In this document: one piece after another, positions 54,026 through 63,337 of the stretch | How the letters are laid out: the number at the start of each line of letters is the position of its first letter | How positions within the stretch are numbered: position 1 is the first letter of the stretch | Assembly: GCA_016868315.1 (NCBI GenBank) | Contig: VGHE01000001.1 | Coordinates: 1 to 64,000 of the forward strand | Length of the DNA: 64,000 nt | From: Betaproteobacteria bacterium | Lineage (GTDB): Bacteria; Bdellovibrionota_B; Oligoflexia; Silvanigrellales; Silvanigrellaceae | Direction: 5' to 3' | Translations under genes and position numbers: made by a program | The notes under the pieces: model-generated | The model's database searches: none | What the model saw: only the letters and a program-made list of their open reading frames with translations | Told to the model about the DNA's origin: nothing

Positions 54026-54915
54026 TTTAGCAGCACATCAATGGCCAGGCTGATGGTCAGAACTGGCAGGTAGACAAGTGAGACAAAGAAAAGCTGACGC
54101 GCCCAGGTTACGTTACGTTGCGGATTGAAGCCGCGCAGACTCATCCACACCATCCAAAGACCCAATCCGAACGCGGTCACTCCGTAAACGTAGCCCGCAA
54201 ACTCCGCCTGACACAAAAGCAAGCTCACGGGCACGAGTGCAATTGAGTAAGAAAGCGCTTGAATTGTTGCTGGACGCAAACCACGTTCTCCAGGCCAGGT
54301 TTTAATGCCGGCGTTTTTGTAGTCGGTTTCATGGTTCACCGAAATCGCGATGAAGTGAGGAATTTGCCAAATAAGCAGAATTGCGAAGAGAACTAAGCCA
54401 GGAAATGAAATTTCATTGGTGGCTGCTGTCCATCCCAACAGGGGCGGCATGGCTCCAGGAATGGCTCCAATAAGCAATGCATGCGGAGTCACACGTTTGA
54501 GCGGGGTGTAAACGAGGACGTACGAGAGAAGCGCAAAAAGGCTGAGCGCGGCTGTAAGGGTGTTCACCCACTGAGCCAACACCAGAACCGATGCGACACC
54601 CAAAACCAATCCAAAAACCAATGCATTGAGTGAGGCAATGCGGCCTGCTGCGAGCGGACGCATTGCCGTCCGTTTCATGAGTTTATCGGTTTCGCGTTCC
54701 CAGTACATGTTGAGCGTGTTGGCTGAACCCACAGAGAGCGCAGTGCCCAATAATGTGGCGAATACGGTCGGCCAAGGCAAAGACTCGGGTGCAAGTGCCA
54801 TGCCACCGAGGGTCATCAACAAACAGAAGAGATTGATTCGCGGTTTGGTGAGTTCGTAGTAATCCCGCCAGAAACGCAATGGCGGCTCGAATGTGACTTC
54901 AGATGCTGCGCTCAT
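54022..54915 (-). CDS. ctaB: Protohaem IX farnesyltransferase (haem O synthase)
   Basis: The 297-residue integral enzyme has the CtaB motifs NTLNMYWERETDKLMKRT, RPLAAGRI and the second block NHETDYKNAGI. It makes haem O, the precursor of haem A for the caa3 oxidase. It overlaps the ABC ATPase gene by four bases. CtaA (haem A synthase) is not in the window. Confidence 0.93.
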   Translation of the reverse strand: MSAASEVTFEPPLRFWRDYYELTKPRINLFCLLMTLGGMALAPESLPWPTVFATLLGTALSVGSANTLNMYWERETDKLMKRTAMRPLAAGRIASLNALVFGLVLGVASVLVLAQWVNTLTAALSLFALLSYVLVYTPLKRVTPHALLIGAIPGAMPPLLGWTAATNEISFPGLVLFAILLIWQIPHFIAISVNHETDYKNAGIKTWPGERGLRPATIQALSYSIALVPVSLLLCQAEFAGYVYGVTAFGLGLWMVWMSLRGFNPQRNVTWARQLFFVSLVYLPVLTISLAIDVLLK

Positions 54916-55400
54916 TTTTTGTACTTCTCAATTGATGCGGGCAGATATCCTAGCCCGCGGCAATGCAGGTCTAATGTCTTGTAAGAATTTCCGCAAACCT
55001 TATTTAGACTCCGGCTCAGCATCCGTGCTTCACACTCCTTGAAGCCAAAGTGTGCGTCAGCAGGGCGATCTCTGAGAGCCTCGCACTCACTGACCCGGCT
55101 CTGCCCTGCAAGACAGCTGTCCATGATTCGGGGCACGGCTCCCTCGCAAAGTGCTTTCATCCCGTTGCATTTGGGCACCCACTGAATGACCTCGTCGATG
55201 CACTTCTCCGCCGAGGCCTGCGTGCCAAGAGTTTTGAAATAAGTGTACATCTCCACCAAATGAACGTCGGTTTGGCGGTAGGCAACCGCTGTAATGCCGG
55301 ACATGATGACCGAAAACACTGCCAATCCGCCCAGCACCCACCATGCTTTGTGCTTGCGGGGTTGGGACGTTGGAGCTGCTTCGGTTGGGTTGGACGTCAT
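54912..55400 (-). CDS. Cys-rich single-TM membrane protein of unknown function
   Basis: The 162-residue protein (ATG at 55400) has one helix near residues 23-42 and a 115-residue periplasmic domain with eight cysteines. Neither a CxxCH nor a CxxC motif is present. Paired cysteines suggest four disulfides. It is first in the ctaB-ABC-SCO operon and overlaps ctaB by four bases, so a role in oxidase maturation is likely. I know of no family. Confidence 0.6.
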   Translation of the reverse strand: MTSNPTEAAPTSQPRKHKAWWVLGGLAVFSVIMSGITAVAYRQTDVHLVEMYTYFKTLGTQASAEKCIDEVIQWVPKCNGMKALCEGAVPRIMDSCLAGQSRVSECEALRDRPADAHFGFKECEARMLSRSLNKVCGNSYKTLDLHCRGLGYLPASIEKYKK

Positions 55401-55439
55401 GGTGCGACCCCACAATAAAGGTTTCGCCGCACAATAGAC

Positions 55440-58400
55440 TCAGTGGGCCGCGACCTCAAGCCGGGAGTCGGCCAAATAGCCTGCGAAAACCCCCTTCTTG
55501 TCGGCCATCAACTCTCCGGGTGAGGCACATTCAACGATTCGACCGCTTTGCATCACCACAACCCTGTCGCAGTGCATGACCGTATTGAGCCGATGGGCAA
55601 TGGTCAGAATTGTACAGCCCGCGAATTCATTTTGGATTGTGGTTTGAATGAGGGCGTCGGTCTGGGTGTCCACGTTCGCGGTGGCTTCGTCCAGAATCAA
55701 AATTTTCGCTCTCCTGAGTAGGGCGCGCGCCAGGCAGACCTGCTGCCTTTGTCCAACGCTCAGATTGCATCCGCCTTCCTGAACGGGTGTTTGCAGACCC
55801 TGTGGAAGACTACCAATGATGTTCCATAAGTGAGATCTTCTGAGCGCATGCAACACGTCGGCATCGGTATATTGGTCGAAGGGATCGACGTTCTGGCGGA
55901 ATGTTCCGGAGAACAAGATTGGGTCTTGGGGAATAATGGCAATGCGGCTGCGGAGGGTTTCGAGCGGCAGCGTTGAAATATCGACGTCATCTATAAGCAC
56001 ACTGCCGCTCGGTGGCTCAACAATTCTAAAAAGAGTTTGTACCAGCGTGCTTTTTCCGGCTCCTGTGCGTCCCACAATTCCAATACGTTCGCCGCCGCGC
56101 ACCTGCAAACTGACTCTATCTAGGACGGGAGGTAGCTCGGGACGGTAGCGCAAAGTCAGAAGTCGGAATTCGATGCGTCCGGTTGAGGGCCAGGTTTCTT
56201 GAGGAGTTATTCCATTCCAGCGCTCGCTGGTTGTGTCGGAATAATGTTTGACGCGCTCAATGGCATTCATGCTGCTTTCCAATTCGCTGACCATGCGAAC
56301 GGCCCAGTTCAGTGCTCCTGTCACAAGAAGTGCATAGGTCAGCGATACACCTGCAAAGGCTGTCGTAATTTGTCCGTGCAAAAGCATTGATGAAGCAGCA
56401 GCCGATCCCACGACAAGTGCACCAATGAATTCAAGGCGTGTACCCAGCCATCGGTTGATGGAGATCATTGTGTAAAAAGCACGCTGGTTACCCTCGAAGC
56501 GTCTGACACTCTCGCGCAGAAAAACAGTTTCACGCTGAAAGGCTCGAATCACACTGACACCGGAAAGTGATTCAGAGAAATGTGCGTAAACTGGAGAGCG
56601 CGAAATTGACTCGAGCCTTTTCACTTCTCTAGATGTGAGACGGAAAAGATGTTGAATTTTTAAATAGACGAAACCGAGGGGAACAAGTGCAAGCAAAGCG
56701 ACGGGAGTGGCTATCGTGATGACCACCAAAGTCGCACCAATCGTAAAGAGGCACGCGAGTGCTTCCATTAGAGTATTGGGGATGTGTTGATCGATGGCTT
56801 CGGTATCTTTGCCGAATCGATTGAGAATGCGTCCAGTTGGAGTTCTTTCGAAGAAACTCATGGGTGCTTGAAGCACGCCTTCGAGGAGCCGCTCATGCAG
56901 TGTACCCGCAGCGCGCACACCACCACGCGCAGTCACGAGGGTGCGTAGAAAGGTCATGAGAGCGGCAGCTGTTCCGAGAAAAGCGAGAACTAAAAGGAAA
57001 AATCTTACGCTCTCGGCCTTGTGTGTTGTCCACCAGGCAAGCCAAGAGTCGCTTCCTGCGTTGAAAACTTCCCTCAACACAAAAAGGCTCGCGAGCAGTA
57101 AGAGGGCACGACCGGGAGCGAGTTCGCGCAGGTAATCTGAGTAGAGCGCGCGCTCTACAGCACCCACTTGTCTTTCTTCGTCGACCACCAGTCGTCCGGC
57201 TGTTGGGTTGTGCATGCGTGCCGGAGATTGAGCCGGATGAGCTGTAACAGGCACGACCGTAGGTGTACGAAACTCAAAAAGTTGGCCTGGGGTTAGGCTT
57301 TCAGCAGAGTTGTGCAACGGATCTGCGGTTTCTAGTTCAGCCGCACGCACGTTGGATGTCGACGCTTCCGAAGCGGATTCAAGATGCGCTTGCGCTTTGC
57401 GTAGTTCAGCTATTTCCTCGGGTGTGAGCTCGCGCACAATTCCATCTTGAACCCACAAAACCCGATTCGCCCATGCTGTGTGTTCGCTGTTGTGAGTCAC
57501 AAGGATTCTGGTTTTCTTGGCGAGAAGCCCCCGCAAGCAGGTTGTGAAGATTTGTTTTCCAACCTTGCTGTCCACCGCACTCAGGGGACTATCGAGCAGA
57601 TAGATGTCGGCCTCTGCAAATACCGCACGTGCGAGTGCTATGCGTTGTTTCTGGCCACCTGAGAGATTTACACCGCGCTCACCGATTTCAGTTTCATCGC
57701 CCGAGACGAGTTGTGAGAGGTCGTCTTCGAGGCAACACGCTGCAATTGCATTCCTATAAACAAGACTCTTTTCCTCTTCTCCCAATTGAATATTCTCACG
57801 CACAGTGCCGTTGAGAATCCAAGGGAGCTGCGGAACATAGGCGAATTGACCTGCACTGCGGATGAGGTGATTTGAGTTGCTGAGCTCGTTCATAATGCTG
57901 TGAAGCAGAGTCGATTTGCCACCGCCTACGGGACCGAGCACAACCACGAGCTCGCCTGGTTGTATTTGCAGTTCGGGAATATGTATGCCAGGCTTCGAGG
58001 CACCCCAGGTCACAGCACCAGCCGTGAGGCGAATTTCACCGGGCTTGAGTTCGGAGGCAACGGCGCGTTCGGGAAATGTGCTGCGTCCAAGAAAGTCTTC
58101 GACTCTCTTCACGGCAATGTTAGCATCAATGTAGCCTGAAAAGGTCATTGGCATTTGCGACATGATAGGCCGCAGGATGCCAAAAAAAGCGAGCGCGCTG
58201 AAAACATCTTCGACGTTCAGAGAGCCATTCAATATGAGATGGGCGGAGAATGTTGCAATGCCGACAAAAATCGGAGTGCTGAGAAAAAGAATGTTGACCA
58301 GCGCTGATTCGCGCGCCAGGCCATTCAGTTCTCCAAGTTCCTGCGAGCGAAAGCCACGTATGCGCGATACAAAACTTTTTTCCCATGCATAAAACTTTAT

Positions 58401-59207
58401 GACTCGAATTCCTGCGAGAATTTCATTCATCAGACTGACGCGTTGATCGCTGAATTCCATCAGACGGCGTCGGCCTCTCATCATTTTTTTTGCACGCCGC
58501 GAAGAAAACCAAAGCAGCAGGATCATCACGCCCAAGCCTGCGAGAGTTGAGGTTCCAAGAATATAAAAGAGCGCAACGAGGATGACGATTGTTTGTAGTG
58601 GAAGCACCCAAGCGGAGTGGAGCATGCTTGCGACGTTGTAAACGCGAGCAGCATCGTTGGCCATGAGGTTGACTATTTCGCCTGTACTCGAGTGTGCTCG
58701 CGCAGCAGGGTCGAGCTGTAGCGACTTTTTATAGATAGAAACCACAAGGCCTGCGCGGATACGCATGCCAAGCTTGAGTGAGGCATGGTAAACGTGGTGG
58801 ATGCTAAGATTTGCAAGCAAAGCGCTCGCTGTAAGGGCAGCGGCGAGAAGCCAGCCAGAGGCACTGATGGAATCGGGAGATTTCAATGTTTTGAGAATCT
58901 CACGAATTATAATCGGGTTTAGCGTGACAAAAAACAAGTTTAAAAATGCCAAGCAGCTGATGAAGTAGAAAGTCTTTTTGTGCAGTGACCACATTGTACG
59001 CAGCACTGGGCGTGACTTACGCTGTTGATATTTTTGCAGCGTCGTGAAAAATCTCTCGCCGCACTCCGCAGAGTCTTCGCTGGAGTTGAGTTCGAATAAA
59101 TGCTGATCGGAAACATGTTCACGTTTCCCAACTGAGATGAGTGGGCTCACCCAGTGGAAAAGAACACGTTTATACCAGGGGCTGTGTTCTTCTTTGGTGA
59201 AGTTCAT
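55440..59207 (-). CDS. Full-length MRP/ABCC-type ABC transporter (TMD1-NBD1-TMD2-NBD2)
   Basis: The 1255-residue single polypeptide contains two membrane domains and two ATPase domains. NBD1 has Walker A GPVGGGKS (425-432), LSGGQ (515-519) and Walker B LLDS with Ser540 at the catalytic Glu position, as in MRP and CFTR NBD1. NBD2 has GRTGAGKS (1046-1053), LSVGQ (1149-1153), ILDEATANVD (Glu1174) and IAHRLNTV, very close to eukaryotic MRP/ABCC sequences. TMD2 has PMSFFERTPTGRILNRFGKD, again ABCC-like. Such full-length ABCC proteins export conjugated lipids or glutathione adducts in eukaryotes. The gene overlaps the glycosyltransferase gene (ATGA at 59204-59207). Confidence 0.92.
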   Translation of the reverse strand: MNFTKEEHSPWYKRVLFHWVSPLISVGKREHVSDQHLFELNSSEDSAECGERFFTTLQKYQQRKSRPVLRTMWSLHKKTFYFISCLAFLNLFFVTLNPIIIREILKTLKSPDSISASGWLLAAALTASALLANLSIHHVYHASLKLGMRIRAGLVVSIYKKSLQLDPAARAHSSTGEIVNLMANDAARVYNVASMLHSAWVLPLQTIVILVALFYILGTSTLAGLGVMILLLWFSSRRAKKMMRGRRRLMEFSDQRVSLMNEILAGIRVIKFYAWEKSFVSRIRGFRSQELGELNGLARESALVNILFLSTPIFVGIATFSAHLILNGSLNVEDVFSALAFFGILRPIMSQMPMTFSGYIDANIAVKRVEDFLGRSTFPERAVASELKPGEIRLTAGAVTWGASKPGIHIPELQIQPGELVVVLGPVGGGKSTLLHSIMNELSNSNHLIRSAGQFAYVPQLPWILNGTVRENIQLGEEEKSLVYRNAIAACCLEDDLSQLVSGDETEIGERGVNLSGGQKQRIALARAVFAEADIYLLDSPLSAVDSKVGKQIFTTCLRGLLAKKTRILVTHNSEHTAWANRVLWVQDGIVRELTPEEIAELRKAQAHLESASEASTSNVRAAELETADPLHNSAESLTPGQLFEFRTPTVVPVTAHPAQSPARMHNPTAGRLVVDEERQVGAVERALYSDYLRELAPGRALLLLASLFVLREVFNAGSDSWLAWWTTHKAESVRFFLLVLAFLGTAAALMTFLRTLVTARGGVRAAGTLHERLLEGVLQAPMSFFERTPTGRILNRFGKDTEAIDQHIPNTLMEALACLFTIGATLVVITIATPVALLALVPLGFVYLKIQHLFRLTSREVKRLESISRSPVYAHFSESLSGVSVIRAFQRETVFLRESVRRFEGNQRAFYTMISINRWLGTRLEFIGALVVGSAAASSMLLHGQITTAFAGVSLTYALLVTGALNWAVRMVSELESSMNAIERVKHYSDTTSERWNGITPQETWPSTGRIEFRLLTLRYRPELPPVLDRVSLQVRGGERIGIVGRTGAGKSTLVQTLFRIVEPPSGSVLIDDVDISTLPLETLRSRIAIIPQDPILFSGTFRQNVDPFDQYTDADVLHALRRSHLWNIIGSLPQGLQTPVQEGGCNLSVGQRQQVCLARALLRRAKILILDEATANVDTQTDALIQTTIQNEFAGCTILTIAHRLNTVMHCDRVVVMQSGRIVECASPGELMADKKGVFAGYLADSRLEVAAH

Positions 59208-60436
59208 GTTGTTGAATGACTTTCTGAAAAGGGCTCAAGAGTACGTGCCCAGGTAACAAGCCCGCTCCATCCCTCGGGGCCAAAACGCCGGCCATGCTCA
59301 AGCGCGTTGCGCCGCATCATTGAAAAAGCATCGGGTTGGTTGAAAAGAACCAGCGCTTTTTCAAGAGCGGCGGCAAGCTCCTGAGAATTGTTCGACTCAT
59401 AAATCAGAGCGCAGCTGCGGGGAAGGACTTCCGCCAGAGCTCCGACATTGCTGCTCACAAGGGGAGTCCCCTGTTGCAGAAACTCAACTGCAACCCGACA
59501 GATAACCTCGCTGCCCAAGCTTGGGATGAGTCCAAAACTCGACTGTCGCATCCATACGGCGATGTCGCGCAGCCGTTCGTCGAGCACCAGCAAACGAATG
59601 CGCTTTTCCGGCGCTTCAAGAAGCCAGCGGCTATCCGTGATTTTCTTTGCAGTCACATTGAAAGTGTTTTGAGCAAGTTCAATGAGCCGAGATGCTGAAA
59701 TATTTTGCGACTCGCCAATGAACACTATTTGGATCCATTGGTCGTTTCTCAGGTAGCTTTGAAAGTTGGCAAGTGACAAGGCCTGAATTGTTTCTGAGTG
59801 ACCTTTAACCGGATCGTAGCGTGCCACAATAGTGAAGGTCGGATGCGAGAAATCGAGCGAAAATTCGCGGGAAACAGCAATCTGGCGCGGCGCGGATTCG
59901 AGTGCAACTGCGGGTTCAGTTACCTTTGCTGTGCAATAGAGATGCACCCGTCGCTGCTTTTCAGGAACATCAAAAGCTGTGCGCTGCCTGACAATCTCTG
60001 CCGCAAAAGCAACACCGGAAACACCGCGAGTATAAACCCATTTATTGAGTAAAGAAGGAGCAACCGGAGAGGCCTGACCACGCACACGTATGATGCGTGT
60101 TTTGCTCCATAAACGCTTGTGAATAAGTCTGTGCACAGCGCAGAGCGTGTGTTCGCGACCTTCGAAGACCCAAACGACAGATGGTTTGTGGCTGCGGACA
60201 AGCTCACCGAGTGCGTGCCAGGCCGCAAAAAAACGTGCAAGCGTGAAGGGGAACAAAGGGATGGGGTTGGTTGGCAGAGCTGACTGATCCGCTTTGCGCA
60301 GTGCAATGCTGCCTGCTGGCGCGCAGTAAACAACACGCGTCGTTTGCCTCGTGGAAACGAACTTGGCTAACTGGAGGCTGTAATCCGTGACTGCCGAGAA
60401 CCACGGATTGGAATTGAGAACAATGTGAAATTCCAT
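59204..60436 (-). CDS. Glycosyltransferase family 4-like protein
   Basis: The 410-residue protein has a two-Rossmann GT-B layout. The N-terminal half has LNSNPWFSAVTDYSLQLAKF. The C-terminal half has the nucleotide-sugar site PSLGSEVICRVAVEFLQQGTPLVSSNVGALAEVL (Glu pair of GT4). It would transfer a sugar to a lipid or polyketide acceptor. The gene overlaps the methyltransferase and transporter genes by one and four bases, so it is part of one operon with them. The sugar and acceptor are unknown. Confidence 0.85.
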   Translation of the reverse strand: MEFHIVLNSNPWFSAVTDYSLQLAKFVSTRQTTRVVYCAPAGSIALRKADQSALPTNPIPLFPFTLARFFAAWHALGELVRSHKPSVVWVFEGREHTLCAVHRLIHKRLWSKTRIIRVRGQASPVAPSLLNKWVYTRGVSGVAFAAEIVRQRTAFDVPEKQRRVHLYCTAKVTEPAVALESAPRQIAVSREFSLDFSHPTFTIVARYDPVKGHSETIQALSLANFQSYLRNDQWIQIVFIGESQNISASRLIELAQNTFNVTAKKITDSRWLLEAPEKRIRLLVLDERLRDIAVWMRQSSFGLIPSLGSEVICRVAVEFLQQGTPLVSSNVGALAEVLPRSCALIYESNNSQELAAALEKALVLFNQPDAFSMMRRNALEHGRRFGPEGWSGLVTWARTLEPFSESHSTT

Positions 60437-61461
60437 CAGGCGTTGCCGACCTTCTTGAAGACAAGAACTATGTTGGTCGAGATATTGCCACGTTCCTCTT
60501 CGTCGACAAGTGTTTGTATGGAAATTTGGGGATGTGATTGTACGTTTAGCCAGCCAAGGTCGTAGCTTTTTGCTTTGTAAGCGACCAGTTCAAGTCCGCA
60601 CTGAGAGGCCCATTTCAAGGTGTCGCGCAGACTGAGGGCGTGATCGGACGGGTGCAGAAAGGCATCAGCCAAGCGGGCACGAGAGAGACCAATGTAGCGA
60701 AAGCGTTTTGATTTCGCGCCCGAACCGAGCATCGGTAAACACAGGCGCCACAAAAAGAGTTTGAACGCAACCCATTTCAAATGCAGGCGTGTGGCCAAGG
60801 GTGCCGAGGTACTTTCGCTGTGCTCGGAGGTCAGAGATTGCCAAAAGTTGTGGAAGCGTCTCTGCAAACCGCGCTCGAGTTGTCTGCCCTTGGCAGAGTA
60901 AATCATCAGCCGCAGGGTGCCATTTGATTTCAGTGCCTTGGACATCGCTTCGAGAAGGCTACGTGGCTCGGGCTGATGATGAAGCACCCCAAAGCATTGG
61001 ATGTGGTCGAAAACGCCCTCTTGCTTGAGCACACTTTCCGCATCGCCATGAATGAGCATCACGGGCTTTAACCTGTGCCACCTTATTTTTTTCTCGGCTC
61101 GCAATAGTGAGCGGTGACTGAGGTCGATTGCGACGATGGGATTGTGCGGGTGCAGTGTCCTGAAGAGCAAAGGTTCATCGGTTCCACAGCCTACCAATGC
61201 AATGCGTTTGTTCACCGGGAATGCGTGCCGGGCATCACGCAACTGTAGGTCGTCGATGTTGCCTCGGAATGGGCTGGTTTCCGAATTGGCAAGAATGTGA
61301 GCATAGCCAGCATGTGCTTCGATTGAACCCTTTGGATCAGGTCGAAGGAAAAAAGGTCTGTTTGGATAGGGAAACAGTTCGTAGAAGAACTGCATCCGAT
61401 CCAGAAAAAAGGCTGCAGAGTGAGTGCTTTTATCGCTCAATGAATTTTCGTCAGAACGCAT
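60436..61461 (-). CDS. Class I SAM-dependent methyltransferase
   Basis: The 341-residue enzyme has SAM motif I as ALVGCGTDEPLLFRTL, acidic strand 2 VAIDLSHRSL and post-I HIQCFGVLHHQPEP, followed by ALKSNGTLRLMIY. A long C-terminal helical part (residues 200-300) may form the substrate pocket. Its 5' end overlaps the ketosynthase gene by 25 bases, so translation is coupled. O- or C-methylation of an acyl or sugar product of its neighbours is the simplest idea. Confidence 0.82.
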   Translation of the reverse strand: MRSDENSLSDKSTHSAAFFLDRMQFFYELFPYPNRPFFLRPDPKGSIEAHAGYAHILANSETSPFRGNIDDLQLRDARHAFPVNKRIALVGCGTDEPLLFRTLHPHNPIVAIDLSHRSLLRAEKKIRWHRLKPVMLIHGDAESVLKQEGVFDHIQCFGVLHHQPEPRSLLEAMSKALKSNGTLRLMIYSAKGRQLERGLQRRFHNFWQSLTSEHSESTSAPLATRLHLKWVAFKLFLWRLCLPMLGSGAKSKRFRYIGLSRARLADAFLHPSDHALSLRDTLKWASQCGLELVAYKAKSYDLGWLNVQSHPQISIQTLVDEEERGNISTNIVLVFKKVGNA

Positions 61462-63071
61462 GATGAGATCCCGCCAATCCCCATGCTCAGTTTGCCGCAG
61501 ATGAGGCCGTTTGGCGCTTCAACTGTCAGCGGCTTGTCTGTTGCAAGGGTACGACCCACATCGCGAATGCTTGGGTGGACGCGAGCGGACTCGATCCCCG
61601 TGCCAATCAATGTGAACTTCGAGCCTTGTTTGCGTGTTGTAAAAAGCTGAGCCGTGAGTTCCCATCCGCCGCAGGTCGACATGCCGTGACCAAAGATTCC
61701 TTTGCGTGCCGTGATGATTGTTGAAGAGGGCAGGTTGTCAATCAGCTTGAACTCAGACCAGTCACCCGGCGTGCCTGTGGCATGCATATCCCAGGTGTGT
61801 ACATGAGCCGGTTCGATATCTGCCTGTTCGAATGCATCGCGAATGCAGAGTTTTGGTCCTTCAAGCGAAGGGGTGATGATGTGCTCAGCGTCGGAACTCA
61901 GACCCACTCCAAGGATTTCAATACCAAGTGATTTCTGTCCGAGTTTCTCCATAGCGTCGTCGGCCGCGAGAATCCAGGTGCAGGCTCCTCCAGCCACATG
62001 TGTGCCGCGCAGGTTGCACAGGGGAATGCCCACCTCGCATCCTGCAGCCAGAACCTTAGCTGCATTGAAGCCGGCGACCATTTCGGGTGGTGGATTCAGG
62101 TCGGTTGAACCGATGATTGCAGCATCATATCGGCCGCTGCGGATGCCATCGAAGGCTTGGCGGAGAAGCAAACCAAAGGTCGCACATGCGCCGATGGCAG
62201 CATAGGAAACGCCATGAATGCCATGCAGCATGGAGACCTGAGCGGCAGGTGCGTTTGGCAAGTTCCACAGCAGGTTGGCGTTCACCGCTTCCCAGGGTGG
62301 AGTTGGGTTCTTCCATTTGTCTGCCAGTGCTTTCTTGGCTTTACTCTTCGCACGAATAACGTTGAGTTTGTCGTTGGCAACATCGGCACCGATGGTGATC
62401 GATTCCATTTCATTGAACTCACGCAAATATTCTTTCAGGCCATCCGATTTCTCGGTCCAATAGCCATTCCAAACATCCCATGCCGCTGCGCGTTCGGGAG
62501 AATCGATTTCGAATGTGGAAGGTGACGCTGGCACGTTGTCGAAGTTCTTTTTGCCCGAGATGTGTTCGGCAAGTGCAGTATTGCGCTCAGGATGAGCCCA
62601 GAATTTGTTCCATGCGCGCTCGGCTGCTTTGTATTCATCGTGTGCTTTGAAGCTCGACTCTACGTCGCCAAAGCCGCTGCCGTAGCAAACAAAAACACGA
62701 GGGTCGATTTTCTTGAGAGCTTGTTCGAGGCCCGGATTGCTTTCGAGGGCGTCAATCGAAGTGCCAATCGCCATGCGAACATGCGTATAGCCCTTATCCG
62801 AGAGTTGCGAAAATTTGTTGGGGGCATGACGTTCGGCAATCCAGCCGCGGTAGGCTTCAAAATCGAATTTGGGTTTCCCGACCAAAAACGCACCATTGAA
62901 TTCGCTCATTGGGCTGAGTGCTGGTGCGCCCTCTTGGACTAACGCTAGGAATTCACGCAGGTTGGCTGCTCCAGGAGACACCACGCCAACTCCATACAGC
63001 GAAATCTTTCGGGATTTTTCAGCTGTCTGTGACTTTCCTGCTGAAGAGCCAATTTGCGCAGTAGAGACCAT
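61437..63071 (-). CDS. Beta-ketoacyl synthase (FabF/KS-like) with a large insertion
   Basis: The 544-residue protein has a KS triad: Cys near 296 (IGACATFG), His near 430 (MHATGTPGDW) and the second His/Lys block KGIFGHGMSTCGGW. KS enzymes of FabF type are about 410 residues; here about 130 extra residues (140-270), rich in Lys, Glu and Trp, are inserted between the first helices and the active Cys. No acyl carrier protein, ketoreductase or acyltransferase is next to it. It leads an operon with a methyltransferase, glycosyltransferase and ABCC transporter. The ATG at 63071 (GGAGGG site) is chosen over a GTG one codon upstream. Confidence 0.85.
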   Translation of the reverse strand: MVSTAQIGSSAGKSQTAEKSRKISLYGVGVVSPGAANLREFLALVQEGAPALSPMSEFNGAFLVGKPKFDFEAYRGWIAERHAPNKFSQLSDKGYTHVRMAIGTSIDALESNPGLEQALKKIDPRVFVCYGSGFGDVESSFKAHDEYKAAERAWNKFWAHPERNTALAEHISGKKNFDNVPASPSTFEIDSPERAAAWDVWNGYWTEKSDGLKEYLREFNEMESITIGADVANDKLNVIRAKSKAKKALADKWKNPTPPWEAVNANLLWNLPNAPAAQVSMLHGIHGVSYAAIGACATFGLLLRQAFDGIRSGRYDAAIIGSTDLNPPPEMVAGFNAAKVLAAGCEVGIPLCNLRGTHVAGGACTWILAADDAMEKLGQKSLGIEILGVGLSSDAEHIITPSLEGPKLCIRDAFEQADIEPAHVHTWDMHATGTPGDWSEFKLIDNLPSSTIITARKGIFGHGMSTCGGWELTAQLFTTRKQGSKFTLIGTGIESARVHPSIRDVGRTLATDKPLTVEAPNGLICGKLSMGIGGISSCVLTKIH

Positions 63072-63211
63072 CACTCACACCCTCCGGTAGCATACGCCGC
63101 GGGCAGGACACCCCCGATTCGACGTTGCAAGACGCTATAGTCTGCCTATGTCCTGATAAATGGGTTAGTGTTTCATGCCTGAATTCAAGGAGACCGGCAA
63201 GCAGACAGCTC

Positions 63212-63240
63212 TTGACTAATGGAACCCAACTGGTTAATGC
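63212..63240 (+). promoter_or_regulatory. Promoter of tRNA-His
   Basis: A -35-like ttgact (63212-63217) and a -10-like taatgc (63235-63240), 17 bases apart, lie 17 bases upstream of the tRNA 5' end. Confidence 0.55.
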
Positions 63241-63256
63241 CTCGGCAACCGTCGTG

Positions 63257-63332
63257 GTGGCTGTAGTCAAGCGGTTAAGACAATGGATTGTGATTCCATC
63301 ATGCGCGGGTTCAAATCCCGTCAGCCACCCCA
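63257..63332 (+). tRNA. tRNA-His (anticodon GTG)
   Basis: The 76-base sequence folds with an acceptor stem GTGGCTG/CAGCCAC, anticodon loop TTGTGAT (anticodon GTG) and T loop TTCAAAT. Discriminator C and encoded CCA are present, with a G at 63256 that can serve as the -1 G typical of tRNA-His. It lies divergent to the ketosynthase gene. Confidence 0.95.
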
Positions 63333-63337
63333 TCTTC

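Noticed and set aside
63257-63332. The tRNA-His end as attachment site of an integrated element
   Set aside because: No integrase, direct repeat of the tRNA end or gene-content change is seen near it.
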